From contig JASANH010000647.1 in assembly GCA_030248295.1 (NCBI GenBank), positions 1-64,000 on the forward strand: a stretch of DNA of 64,000 nucleotides. The letters run 5' to 3'. Both the position numbers and the translations under genes were made by a program. The DNA comes from Mesodorylaimus sp. YZB2_4. Lineage: Eukaryota > Nematoda > Enoplea > Dorylaimida > Dorylaimidae. Position 1 is the first letter of the stretch. The number at the start of each line of letters is the position of its first letter. Under the pieces are notes generated by a model that saw only the letters and a list, made by a program, of their open reading frames with translations, did not search any database and was not told the origin of the DNA. Shown here in pieces: positions 1 to 11,670 of this stretch.

Positions 1-693
1 CTAAGCCCAAGCCTAAGTTAAGTTTAAGTTAAAGTCAAGCCTAAACCGTTAAGTCAGAAACCTAAGCCTAAACCTAAAACCTAAGCTGGAACTTAAACCT
101 AAGTCTAAGCCTAAACCTAAGCCTAAACCTAAACTGTCTAAACTTAAGCCTAAGCCTAAGTCAAGAACTAAGCTTAAACCTAAAGCCTAAACCTAAACCC
201 AAAGCCTAAGTCTAATCTTAAGTCAAGCTTAAGCAAGGACTCAGTCCTAAGGACCTAAGCCTAAAGCCCAAACCTAAGCCCAAGCCTAAAACCTAAAGCC
301 TAAAACCTAAGCCTAAGCCTAAGCCTAAAGTTAAGTGCTAAGTCCGCAAACCCATATCCCTAAGCCTAAGCGGTAAAACCTCCAAAGGTGCAAGTCTAAA
401 CTCAAGCCTAAACCTAATCCTAAGCCTAAGCCTAAGCCTAAGCCCAAGCCTAAGCCTGAGCTCAAGCCTAAGCCTAAGCCTAAGCCTAAGCCTAAGCCTA
501 AGCCTAAGCCTAAGCCTAAACGGTAGTTAAAGCCTAAGCCTAAGCCTAAGCCTAAGCCTAAGCCTAAGCCTAAGCCTAAGCCTAAGCCTAAACTTAAGCC
601 TAAGCCTAAGCCAAAGCCTAAGCCTAAGCCTAAGCCTAAGCCAAAGCCCTAAGCCCAAGCCTAAGCCTAAGCCTAAGCCTAATCCTAAACCTT
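1..693. repeat. Degenerate nematode-type telomeric repeat array
   Basis: Most of this stretch is built from CCTAAG units, the complement of TTAGGC, the telomere repeat known from nematodes. Perfect runs lie near 470-520, 535-590 and 600-680. The first 400 bases are more degenerate (CCTAAA, CCCAAG, TTAAGT variants). The C-rich strand reads left to right, as expected at a left chromosome end. The imperfect units suggest the telomere-proximal subtelomere rather than the fresh telomerase product. The array runs directly into a satellite at about 694. No gene is visible. Confidence 0.93.
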
Positions 694-1016
694 GCTACTT
701 TACACAAAATTAGCACGATCAATTTTTCCAAAAAAAACCTATATCTTTTAGAGCCCGACGAGCTCTATAAGATAGGCTGTGTCCGATCTGTGAACAACCA
801 TGCGTTCGCGAGATATTCACGAATTTTACTATTTTTCTATCTCACTAATGTTAAATTTGACCTGATATATCTCGAAACTGGCCTGATCAAAAATCTTGAA
901 AACACGCCCATCTTGTAGAGCTTATCAAGCTCTACAAGAACCTGCATGTCACCGTCATCAACTATCAACGTGGTATTTTTATGATCGGCAAAATCTGACA
1001 CTATATTCTCCCCATA
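694..1016. repeat. Subtelomeric ~167-bp satellite, two monomers
   Basis: This block is almost the same as 9079-9401. It holds two monomers about 167 bases apart, each with an imperfect palindrome built on TGTAGAGCTCGTCGAGCTC (near 747 and 914). It begins right after the telomeric array and stops abruptly at about 1016, where BEL/Pao sequence starts. The matching copy at 9401 instead continues into a further satellite monomer, so position 1016 is a breakpoint. Confidence 0.85.
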
Positions 1017-2990
1017 CTGGGCCCTTTATGGGGCAGGGCTCTTCTTGACTCATAGGGGGTGGATGATGCACCATATGTTCCGTGTCGTGACCTTTGAGGA
1101 TTTTTAGCAGAAGACATGTGATAACGTTCAAGAAGAGTTTGGCTGTGATATACGCGCAACATAGCTTTGCACCCAATCGAATCGAGCTTGCCTGTAAACT
1201 GATCGAGTAGTCCCATTGGCGTATATCTGCTGGCTGCGTCCAAAATAGCATTCGCTTGTGAACCAGCTGGTTGTCCAACGACTTGGCTCAACTCCCGTAG
1301 CGTACTGGCGTGTTTTTTAACTGAGGCAAAAATGTCATTCAGGCTGATCTGCCTTCGCAGTTCGTCCCTTGAGTACATCAGAAGCGGCTTGTGGATAAGG
1401 ATTTTAGCCGCGACATGGGGGGATCGTCGTCGCCAAAACAGGGCGGGCTGATGGTGTGCCGCGTGGTGGGGGCACTCCTCCCCGGGGAGAACAAAAAATA
1501 GGATCTTTCCCATTCCCCCCTAGAGGAACCTTTCCTGGCGCCAACCCGGTTCGCGGGGGGGGGGGGGGGGTAAATGATTCTAGTTTTCGGTTCCATGAAT
1601 CCTGTTGTGGCCTGCCCATGCACCGTGTAATTTAATGGGACCCATTCTGTACATTTCTTGCCCATGCTGAGAAATGTGTAGCTTTCGACTTGGTTGCATG
1701 GCCAGATTTCTAAGATCGTTCCATGAAGACGACCCATGACGTTGCTGTCGTTGGAAAGCTTCCTGGCGATGAGGGTGGGCTCAGAGTGTGCCAGTAGCAT
1801 GCTGATCTGTTGAAGTTCATGAATGGATCGACAAACCGAATAGAAGGCGTGATTCAAGAGCACTTTGAATAAGTACTCTAACCGAGATTCCAGTGCTTGC
1901 AGTCGTGGGGTCACAATGTCACTCTCTCTATTGTCTTCTGCTTGACGTTTAGATCTCCGTAGATCACTCGGCGCGATGACTGAACCCATTGTGATGACAA
2001 TAGGGATTCCTTGATCCGTCATTGTTGCTTCTGAGCTGTCGCAAACCGTGACCTTCCCTCGACCATTATTCCAGGTGAATGCCAGTTCATAGTCGTCACT
2101 TAGGAATTGATTGTCCCAAAGTTTTCCATCGATGGACTTCCAGAACACGTATTCACACTTGGCCGTTTTGTTTATCTTCCATACTAGGGCGCTTTGATCA
2201 TGTAATGTGCAGGCCTCCTTCTCGTAGTCGCAGTGCGCGACGTTCGCCAAGTTCGATTCCATGTGGCCATGGTATGATTGGTAGACTTTGCCTTTGATGA
2301 GAAAACAATTAGTAGTCTCTCTGGCATACCACTTACAGCAGTCCCAAGCATTGCCGCTTGTGTATGGTGGGTCCACACGGTTTTCGGTAAATGCAGAAGT
2401 CTCACTCCCCAATAGTGGGCCCTCCCGACAGCGACGATGTTCGATTATTTCCCAACATTCAGGGGCCATAATTGGGACAGCTTCCTCATTATGGCGTTGT
2501 TCCCATCCTGATTTCGCGAAGTTTGTGTAAGCTTCGACCACAGTTCTGACCTTCGAACACTTGTAGGCAGCGCTGTCGTACTTTGCAATGTTGCGCTTGT
2601 AAATGGCGACCTTCGCGACATAAACCTTTGTTCGGTCATTGTCCTTCAGCGCGGTCTTGCAATTGTAAGCAGCTATTGTCAGATTCAAAGTGATTTTCGC
2701 ACTTCCTTTCTCGCAGAGCAGTGGCTGAGAATTTACTCCAGGCATCAGGAAGGCGCATGTGAGCAAAAGGAGTGCGACAGATGGAATTGACCAAGTTGAA
2801 CGACTTGAAGTGAACTGGACGCTGTCAGATGAATCCGTTGTCATTTCTCGAATACGTTGGTTGGCTATAAGTGCGGCCTTGCGTTTAGGGCGTTTCGCTA
2901 ATGAATTGGGTACAAGTTTTGGAGTGTTGCCAGTGGTCTCCGTTGGTGGTGCTTCCTTCACTGGGATAGTGCTGGAATCGCTGTCATTGT
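1017..2990 (-). pseudogene. Env-like glycoprotein gene of the BEL/Pao element, frameshifted
   Basis: Downstream of the DUF5641-like tail the frame continues into a secreted-type glycoprotein. It has a hydrophobic signal-peptide-like stretch near 2770-2720, many cysteines, several N-glycosylation sites, and a basic RRSKR site near 1960, typical of furin-cut viral envelope proteins. The frame changes at a run of 16 G (1555-1570); the rest of the region to about 1010 is open only in another frame and then ends in satellite DNA. No clear membrane anchor remains. Some BEL/Pao elements of nematodes and insects carry env genes taken from viruses. I cannot say which viral family this one resembles. 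Confidence 0.7.
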
Positions 2991-5900
2991 GAGAAACTTC
3001 CAGTGGGTACAAATGCAGGATTGCGCGAGTGAGAACTCTTCCAGTTGATGTCTGCACCTTGGCTGCACGAATGGCACCATCGCTGCTTGGAATAAGCTGA
3101 ACAATCTTGCCTAATGGCCAGGACCCTCGTGGTGTGTCTTGGTTGAATGTGAACAATGTCCCCGATTCTTGGTGATTGAGTGACAGCTGCCCGGCGACTT
3201 TGCAGTTTTGACTGAGCGCGTTCTCGCATGCTAAGCAGGTAGTCGTCCCGCCACTGCTTCCAAAATGATTGCAGGTGGCGCTCACCCTTGGTCCAGCGTT
3301 CCAAAAGTGCGGCCTTGGATGTCATCCTGTCGACGTAATCCAGATCTGCATCAGCCGTACTGATACCAGGAACGCCAATTTTCGGATTCTGCATTAAGAA
3401 ATGTGCTGGCGTTAATGCTTGTCCATCTTGGAAGTCTGACCCGACATGAACAAGTGGTCTTGAGTTAAGCATGGCTTCGACTTCACTGAGGACTGTCTGG
3501 AACTGAACAAATGTGAGGCACAGATGTTGAATCGATTTGCGAAGTGCGCGTTTGACCAATTGGACCAGACGTTCATACACGCCACCCATCCAGGGCGCAC
3601 GTTCAGGAATGAATGTCCACTTGATGCCCAAATGGTTGATGTAGGAGAGAACCTGGTCATTCTTGGTGAGTTTTCTCCACAATTCATCAATGGCTGACTT
3701 GGCTAACTTGAATTGTGTGGCATTGTCTGAAAGAATGTGTGAAGGTGTCCCACGGCGAGCCACAAAACGACGGAAGGCTAAGAGAAACTGATCGGCTGAC
3801 ATGTCCTCCACCAGTTCCAAGTGCATGGCTCTCGTAGCCAAGCAAGTGAACAGTCCGACCCAAACTTTGACTGGAACTTGGTCGCGTTTGACGTAGATTG
3901 GTCCAAAGTAGTCCAAACCTGTCCACGTGAATGGGGCTGATTCGCGAACTCTGGATGATGGAAATGCTGGCATCGCAGGTGGAGCATATGGACCACCTTC
4001 CACCCGTTTGCATTTCAAGCAAGACTTCACGCATTGGCGAACCACTGAACGACCAGATGGTATCCAAAAATGGTGACGAATCTGCGACAATGTGTGACTC
4101 GTCCCGCTATGCAGCAGTTTTTCATGAAAGCTGCGAATGACCAATGTCGTGAACCAATGTTTCTTGGGTAGGAGAATTGGAGAGATTGCGTCTGTTTCCA
4201 AATTTGCATTTGTCAATCGACCTTTGCATCGAAGAATACCATCTGCATCCAACCCAATATTCAGATGGTCCTGAACTGGTGTACGCTTGCCCTTCGCAAT
4301 GGCATGGAACACATCGGCAAAGTTTGTGGCTTGAACATGCTTGATCCACAGTCTTCGCGCGTCATCGATTTCAGTGACTTCCAAATTCTTTCCTGTTGAT
4401 AAAGCCTTGTCCTTGGTCCTTTTGATGAAACGAATGCACCAAGCGGTGACACGCAGTAGTGTTGTTAAACTGGAAAACCGAGATGGATCAATGCCAAACG
4501 GATCCGTGCATGGATTTGTGGCGATCAGTGATGTCTCGAACAAAATATGCTTCTTCTGTTCGGATGAAATAGTCTCCAGTGTTGCGGAATCGATGTTGAA
4601 CTGATCCAATCCCTGGGGCCAGTTGGACTTGTCGTTTATGAGCCATTGGGGTCCGTGCCACCACAAGGAATTGTCGCATAATTCTGTTGCTGAACATCCT
4701 CTTGAAACGATGTCGGCTGGATTCTGGTCAGTTTGGATGTATCGAAATTGAACATTCGGAATACTCCGTAGTTTCTGGACACGATTGGTGACAAAGACTG
4801 ACAGCGGCTTGCTTGAGCGGATCCAATGCAGCACGCACTGCGAATCTGTCCATAAAAACTGCCTTGAAATTTGAATGTTCAGGGACTTCTCGACAAATTG
4901 AATCATGATGCCACCGATCGAGGCTGCCAATAATTCCAAGCGAGGAATTGTAATGGTTCGAGTTGGTGCGAGTCGAGATTTTGAAAACAGGAGATGAGAT
5001 GATGTTTCTGACGTTGACTGGACACGCAGGTAAACGGCAGCACCGTAGGCTTTCTCTGATGCATCTGTGAAGCAGTGCAATTCGTACAGGGGTTGTTGGT
5101 CACCGGTGATTGCTTGTCCTACGTGTCGTGGAGTTGTGATCTGCATGATTTGTTCCAATGATGTGACGATCTGGTACCACGTTTCGGATTGTGATGTTGT
5201 CAAAGGATCATCCTTTCCTTTCTTCTACAACCACAGACTTTGCAGAAACATTTTGGCTGGAATTAAATCTGGACCTTGTAACCCCAACGGATCGAAGAAC
5301 TTGGCAATCGATTGCAAAATTGTGCGTCTGGTGGCAGTGAGAGCTGTTGAAATGGTTGACGATGGGGCCATGTGAATTGTATCGGTTTCGGCATTCCATG
5401 TCTTGACTGATTTGGCCGTTGCCCTATCGTCCTCTGGAATGGATTCCATCACTGTTAGATCATTGGAAACCCATTCGGGTAAGTTCATCGATGCTGATTT
5501 GAAAAGTGTCTTAGCATCCTGGTAAAATTTGATGATTTTGGTGCTGTGGAATCTGTTCCGCTGAGCAGATTGTCGACATATAAATCTTGAAGAAGTTTGC
5601 GAGCGAAAACGGATCCATCTTTGAGCAGGTGATGCGTGATGGTACCTCCAAGCAGGAAAGGGCTTGAGATTATCCCGAAAGGCACTCTTGTGAAACGGAA
5701 AACTTGAATGTCGTCCTCGGTATCCAATTTGTCGGGATCTTTGAGCCAAAGGAAACGAGTGACATCCCGTGCGGCTGGCTGAAGGCCAATTTGCAAGAAG
5801 GCCTTTTCGATGTCGGCTGTGATGGCAACTTTGTTCATGCGAAAACGGATCAATAACGAACGCAAATCTTCGAGTATGACTGGACCTCTGTTAAGGCATT

Positions 5901-7230
5901 CATTGATGCTGGGTAAATCCTTGCGGCATTTGGCTGAACCATCGTAAACTATGCGAACCTTGGTTGTTGTTTTTTCGGGTGTGATGACTGGGTGGTGCGG
6001 TATGTAATGTTTTCGGGTGACGTCACCATCGTTTTCTGGTACCACCTCGATGATGCCGAGTTGCAGTTGTGTGTGAATGATGGTGTTGTACTTGTCCCGA
6101 TCTTCATTACCTTGCAGACGTTGCACCAATGATTTCAATCGACCCAAGGCTAACGAGTAATTGGTTGGTAGGCGCTCAACCTTGTCATTCCAGGGCCAAT
6201 CGACCATGTAGCGTTGATCCTCGTACTGTATGGATGCATTGAACTGTTCCAACAATGTATCATCGATTGTCGGGTGAGGCGAGTCGTTGATCCCAGTTGC
6301 TTCCAGTGTCCACCAGTCCTCCATATTGACTTGATTTAGGATGGCTTGGTCCGCCTGGATATGGGGAGTTTGACTGGCTGAACTGTCGGTGACTGGAGTG
6401 AGCATGACGGCTGTTGGCTTGTCGTTCCAAAAGGATGTATCTGTAATGCGGCCACTAGCTATCCATCCCAATTTTGATCCGATTAGGTACAGTACTATTG
6501 TCATTTCGATTCTTTCGGCGGTGACTAATAAATCCCAGTAGTAATTATTGCCTACGAGCAGATCGATGACTCTCGTTGATAGGTCCTTCGAAACTGGATC
6601 GGCCATTGGTAAATTTTGGTATAGGACGCTGATGTTCGACATGTCGACTGGCTGGTGATGGATTTCTCCGATCTTCGGTACTGTGTGCGCTAAAAATTCC
6701 ATGGTTCTTCCACCTAACAGCTGCAGTTGCAGCTTGACCACCTTCGTGTCGATACTGACTGCTTTGGATGCTCCGAACGTGTAGATTTCGAGTGTCTCCG
6801 TTGATTGCGATTCAGCTTTCAATTTCTTTCTCAATTCGTCTGTGACATAGGTGCGCTGACTGCCACAATCGAGAACCAAGCGAATTTGTACTTCCTGCTT
6901 TGAACTGGGGCTGCTGATATGGGCACGTGCCGTCTGCAGGATGCCACGGTCGTCCACATTGACCAAGGCGCTCTCGGGTTGTTGGCTGGCTATTGATTCT
7001 GTCGACTCCTGACCTGGTGTGTTAAAGACTGGATACGCATTTTCCCTTTTCGGACTCCTTGATGGAAACTTGGTTGGACACAAACTCCGGTGGTGAAGCT
7101 TTGTCTTTTTGCAGTAGCAACATGGTTTGTCCGCTTTGCAATCTTTCTGGTTGTGCCCCACTCGAATGCAAATGAAACATGTTCCTTTGATTTGCTGCTT
7201 TGGAGCTTCGACTGATGTGTGTACTGGACA
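2991..7230 (-). pseudogene. BEL/Pao pol: zinc knuckle, protease, RT, RNase H, integrase
   Basis: Reading down the minus strand: CCHC knuckle CFICIRVGHNQKDC near 7190; retropepsin motif LVLDCGSQRTY (DUF1758 type) near 6860; RT with catalytic LYVDN near 5575; RNase H with TDAS (about 5070), LELLA, TDSQ and NPADIVSRG; an integrase zinc site with CVKSCLKC near 4030; integrase core with GLDYFGP, SDNATQF and GGVYERL giving D, D, E; then GSWPLGKI, the DUF5641 tail, near 3120. Breaks: a frameshift near 5560 just after the RT active site, a single TAG stop near 5223, and a frameshift near 3150 before the DUF5641 tail. Catalytic residues remain, so decay is moderate. Confidence 0.88.
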
Positions 7231-7311
7231 TTCATCCGCCCAATGGGTACCTTGACAGTAGAACTAGCGTTTGGGGGGGGGGGGGGTGGGGGTCCTGTTT
7301 TCGGCCTAGAA

Positions 7312-8402
7312 TTATTTAGCAATGTAGCCGTTGTGGTCTGATGCGGATGATTGCCCGTTGTCCTCTTCGGATACCCGTTGGTTGCTATTGGGGACCTGTG
7401 ATGTGCTGGAGGCGGCTGTTTGTACCCTGTCGCTGATGGCCGTTGTGCTGATGACTAATGCATGATGAATGATGGATGATGATGCTTTTCGGCTAATTCT
7501 CGAGCTTCCAAAAGTTTTTGAGCGCGATTGCGAAGATTCGGGACTGTCCACGGTCCATCACCGCGATTCTCTTCGAGGCGCATGATGAATTCTCGTGGTA
7601 ATTTTGAAAAAATCATGGACACGAAATGAGCAGTGATTAACATCCTGTCCGAGGGCCTCCAAGAAGCGCAAGTGTTTCTCCAGGATGTCCAATACAACAC
7701 GAATGCGGCTGGTGTGATCCGACGCAGGTTGTATGCTAGATAAGGTCATGTAGTGTGAGTTGATCACAATCTGTGGGTCGCCGAATCGTTGCAGGAGAAT
7801 GGCGACGGCTTGCGCGTAATTGTCGTTGGTCAAAGCGAGTCCACTGATCGCTGACCTCGCTTCTCCCACCGCAGATAATTAAACTTATCCACTGCAGATA
7901 GCGACTCGTTGGTGTGCACGGCGGTATTGAATGAATCCGAGAACTCCTGCCAATGCATCACATCGCCTGAGAACTTCCGTAGGTCAATCTTGGGCAATTT
8001 GACATGTAATGCTGCTGATGCTGGTGCTGCTGCCAGGGCCGGTGCTGGAGCTGGAGCTGGATTGTGCAGTCGTTGTCGGTCCTCATTGACGCGGCTGAGG
8101 CATACTGTAAGTTGGTCGATGGTCGCATCGATTTCCATCAGCAATGTTGCATCCGCTTCGGCTACTTCGTCCACGGATTTTTGATCTGCTTCTGTGTTGC
8201 ACTTGAAGTCTAGAAGCTTTTCATGGACCTGAAAAAAAGCATTCCGTCGTGCCTTCAATGTGCTTGTGAAAGTGGAGACGTCCATGAAGTAGGTGTCTCG
8301 CTCTGCCGCTGAAGCGAAACCCAACGTGACTGCTGGCTTCTCAGCCAGTGATTTCTTGATCTCATTGCGCATAGGTCGTAATGAGCGAAGAATAGTGGAC
8401 AT
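7312..8402 (-). pseudogene. BEL/Pao gag, frameshifted
   Basis: The start at 8402 opens a 190-residue frame containing LPKIDLRKFSGDVMHWQEF, typical of the DUF1759 gag region of BEL/Pao elements. An Ala/Pro-rich linker lies just before it. The homology then continues in a second frame (7558-7869, with LLQRFGDP) and a third (7455-7700), so there are at least two frameshifts. A run of 14 G at 7273-7286 sits where gag meets the zinc-knuckle region of pol and again coincides with a change of frame. The gene encodes the particle shell protein of the element; this copy is not intact. Confidence 0.83.
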
Positions 8403-9011
8403 CGTTGAATTTGAATAAAAAGACGGATTGGCTCAACTAAGTCTGAGGGAAACTGAAAAACTGTCGTGAGCCTGAAAATCTGTTCCAAACGTCCCAAACT
8501 GGGGTACCAGCCGCGTGAACTGATGCTGAGGAGTACTGACCCAACGGATCTTGGGCAATAAACGGAGACTGGGAAAACGCTGGAAATGAATGAATGACCA
8601 AAAACGATGAACAAGGTGAATGTGCAACTGGCGTGAATGGGAATGAGAATGAAAATGCGGAAGATCAGAGTGAAATAATGAACGCAAAAGAAAAGGAGAG
8701 CTGAAAATTGAACGTTCTGCTACCAATTTCTGTAGCGATGTTTCCCTACAGAAGAGAACACAGCTGAGTCTCGCCAGTCTTTTACTGCACACTAAAATAT
8801 CATCCTACAGCTAATAGGCACAGAATAGCTGAAAGAGTGGAATGTGGATAGGGAAAGAAATCTGTTTGGGTTAGAAGCAGAGAGTGCGCCAGAATGTACA
8901 TGTGGGAAACTGGATTGCTTCAGGAAGAGCCGTGAGAAGGTTACTGTGTTGAAAGGTGATGTGATGATTTGATGAGAAGAAGGAAAGGTCATTATCGCGA
9001 GAGTCGCGACA
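8403..9011 (-). other. 5' leader and putative 5' LTR of the BEL/Pao element
   Basis: This 0.6-kb non-coding stretch lies between the gag start and telomeric repeats. Its minus strand begins TGTCGCGAC, a good LTR start, and contains the near-palindrome TCGCGACTCTCGCGA. I could not fix the LTR end or a tRNA primer site because the other LTR is missing. Short open frames here have no coding character. Confidence 0.5.
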
Positions 9012-9014
9012 AAT

Positions 9015-9074
9015 CCTAAGCCTAAGCCCAAGCCTAAGCCTAAGCCTAAGCCTAAGCCTAAGCCTAAGCCTAAA
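9015..9074. repeat. Interstitial telomeric repeat run
   Basis: About ten CCTAAG units, one imperfect, run between the retroelement's 5' end and the satellite. The orientation is the same as at the window start. The run marks either the insertion target of the BEL/Pao element or an old healed end. Confidence 0.92.
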
Positions 9075-9890
9075 CCTTGCCACTTTACACAAAATAAGCC
9101 CGATCAATTTTTTTTAAAAAACATATATCTTGTAGAGCTCGACGAGCTCTATAAGATAAGCTGTGTCCGATTCGTGAACAACCATGCGTTCGCGAGATAT
9201 TCACGAATTTTACCATTTTTCTATCTCATCAATGGTAAATTTGACCTGATATATCTCGGAACTGGCCCGATCAAATATTTCGAAAACAAGCATATCTTGT
9301 AGAGCTTGTCGAGCTCTACAAAAACCTGCATGTCATCGTCATCAACTATCAACGTAGTATTTTTATGCTCGGCCCAAAACTGCCACTATATTCTCCCCAT
9401 ACGGTGTAAACCTTCCCACTTTACACAAAAATGACCAGATCAATTTTTTTCAAAACACAACTATCTTGTAGAGCTCGTCGAGCTCTTCACGATAGGCTGT
9501 GTCCAATCCGTGAACAACAATGCGTTCGCGAGATATTCACGGATTTTACCATTTTCCTGTGTCTCTAATGTTATATTTGACCCAATATATCTCGAAACTG
9601 GCACGATCGAATTTTTCGGGAACACACCTATCTTGTAGAGCTCGTCGAGTTTTACAAGATAGGCTATATCCTATTTGTATACAATAATGCGTTAAAAAGT
9701 TAAAGCCGCTTTTATTTTGACACACAAAAGTATATATCTCTTATCATTGAAAACGCAACTTGAAAACTGCCTGATCAAAACTTTGCCCAGTGACATATGT
9801 TGTACAGCTCGACGAGCTCTACAAGATGCGCCTATCCGCATCTCTGAACAACGAATATCAGGAAGTTCCCCCAATCCATTTTTACCCCTC
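9075..9890. repeat. Subtelomeric ~167-bp satellite, about five monomers
   Basis: The core TGTAGAGCTC or a close variant recurs at 9131, 9298, 9467, 9634 and 9801, a spacing of 167, 169, 167 and 167. Each core is the left arm of a palindrome of about 30 bases (TGTAGAGCTCGTCGAGCTCT). Between them lie shared phrases such as CGTTCGCGAGATATTCACG and ATATATCTCGAAACTGG on alternate monomers, so the higher-order unit is a dimer of about 335 bases. The last monomer is more diverged. No gene is seen. Confidence 0.88.
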
Positions 9891-9894
9891 ATAC

Positions 9895-9915
9895 CTAAGC
9901 CTAAGCCTAAGCCAA
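9895..9915. repeat. Short telomeric repeat remnant
   Basis: Three CCTAAG-type units close the satellite array; unique sequence follows. Confidence 0.85.
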
Positions 9916-10670
9916 AGGCTTTTTTGATGTTAAAACGATAACCAATTCTTTCACACCTTGTAAAGACGGAGCGAAAATTAATCTGCGGATATGCTTGATG
10001 GATAAGTCAGTGTATGCGTCGATGGATGATGAGACTGTGGTGGCAAATTATGGGGATCTCATGGGGATCTCATCAATAGACGCGGGTTACAATGCCCATA
10101 TCCATATCTACATCTAATCGATATCGATATCAAAATAGTATACATATCCATATCTATACCTATATCATATTATTGTACGACCAAGATATCGATAAAATAA
10201 GCGGTAAATAAGCGGTTTAGAGATTTGAAAATGGTTGTTTACCGCAAGAAAGAACCTGGCTTATGCCAAAAAAGTGAAGGGGCCATCCCTCGTAAGGAGC
10301 GTCATTACTACCGTAGTGGGCGTTTAAAGAAAAGAGCACGCAACTGGATGCAGGCGAAGAAAAGTGACGCCCCAGAATCTAACTGGAAGCGGAGATTTGC
10401 CCTGAGGGCAAAACCACAAAGTGTCTCTGCACTCTAACAAAGTCCTAGAGCTGGTTGATGATCTCGGTCACCTAATTCTGACCACCGAAGCCTTAAACGG
10501 TCATTTGCATCGAATTTTTTAATTCAACCTATTTTGGAGAGTTTGTTCCGATCAGACCAGATAATAACGACTTCTTCGATTACTGCGCCCATGGTCAATT
10601 TGGTCTTCAGTGAAATCAAACGCCTCAGGAGAAACTGTGCGCCTGGTATATCACATATATCACAACACAA
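9916..10670. other. Unique sequence with an ATATC-rich simple repeat
   Basis: Bases 10096-10180 are rich in ATATCC and ATATCG steps (CATATCCATATCTA, ATCGATATCGATATC). A 70-residue basic frame at 10225-10437 has no recognisable domain and is not called. The sequence just before 10670 leads into a LINE relic and may belong to it. Confidence 0.6.
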
Positions 10671-11445
10671 ATCATTAATATTATTGCGCCCTCTCTCACG
10701 GCATTGATCGATTGGTCTGCCTCCGAAGAATCCTTTCCGCCTTATTGAAAACGTGCTAAGGTTACGCCTTTCCCAAAGTCTGGTGACAAAAGTGATTTGA
10801 AAGCATACCAGCCGATTTCATTACTGTGCATTTTTCAAAATTATTAGAGCGCCACGTCGACAACACACTCCTTTATTACAATTACCCCACAACGGCATAG
10901 TATAAATATCTGGGCATCTTGTTTTCAGCTATGTCGTGGTGTGGTACCCGGGCTAGGAGCTAGGAGCCCTCAGTAGAAAATTTGGCCGCCAAGTTGATCA
11001 GAACACTATAAAAACTGTGTACTTTGCATGTATTCGTTCCTAGTTCGATTATAGGAGCTGTGCATATGACCGTATTCTTCAAACGGACATCGAGGACTTG
11101 GAGAGAGCCCAGTTTTACGCCTTGCGTGTCATGAACAACGGTTGGAAACGACGATGAGCTGGAAACACAGGGCTGGTCTAGACTGTCCGATCGTCGGGTA
11201 CATTTAGAACTGTGCACGCTGTACAAGTTCTTACGATTTTCATCCATTCGATCGATGGCATCTAGGAGGCGCATTAGTTCTCGTCTTAATTGTCGTCACT
11301 GCTGCGATGTCCAACGAGTTCTCTGTAAATAGTGTGAACAGTCCTTTGCGTTCTCGACACTTCAGCGCTGGAATAAACAATGAAGAAATCTTATTTAGCG
11401 ACTTTCCGAAATTCAAAGGCAAAGTTTTTTCAATGAAATTTTAAG
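10671..11445 (+). pseudogene. Non-LTR (LINE) reverse transcriptase relic
   Basis: Translation from 10671 gives the start of a LINE RT domain: AKVTPFPKSGDKSDLKAYQP and then ISLL, followed after a one-base shift by SKLLERHVDNTLL. Near 10899 comes YKYLGILFS, a motif of the RT thumb region, and near 11180-11240 comes SRLSDRRVHLELCTLYKFL, which fits the C-terminal end of jockey/CR1-type LINE proteins. The active-site block between is deleted, and stops and frameshifts are present. A second LINE remnant of the same general type lies at 35.7-36.5 kb on the other strand. Confidence 0.82.
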
Positions 11446-11670
11446 AAGACGATGAACTTTGTTTTGCTTGACAGATTTGTTTTGTTTTGTTTTCATTATT
11501 ACATTAGTACTAAATAGCATGTATGTCTTCTGACACAATCAGTGCCCAGTTCGTGCTTCGTCAAATGTAAAATATCAGTATCAGTATCAGTGTCTGTGGC
11601 TGATCACTTTACAATACACAAACACGTACTGTAAGTACCTATCGTACACAGTGCACGAAGAAAAGTCTCC

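Larger units (their letters stand above)
1017..9011 (-). mobile_element. BEL/Pao LTR retroelement with env-like gene, decayed and truncated
   Basis: On the minus strand the order is leader, gag, protease, reverse transcriptase, RNase H, integrase, DUF5641-like tail and env-like gene, the BEL/Pao order. The reading frame is broken at several places (near 7865, 7690, 7275, 5560, 5223, 3150 and 1560), so the copy cannot make its full proteins. The 5' end on the minus strand starts with TGTCGCGAC at 9011, directly next to telomeric repeats; TGT is the usual LTR start. No 3' LTR is found: the env-like frame runs straight into satellite at 1016. Lengths and domains fit a nearly full-length copy that lost its 3' end. 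Family assignment is from the integrase, protease and DUF5641 motifs. Confidence 0.9.

Noticed and set aside
8792-9107. Minus-strand frames over the leader and telomeric repeats (RLRLRLRL)
   Set aside because: Translation of the CCTAAG repeat; low complexity.
10225-10437. 70-residue basic frame
   Set aside because: No domain or partner exon; composition alone is not support.
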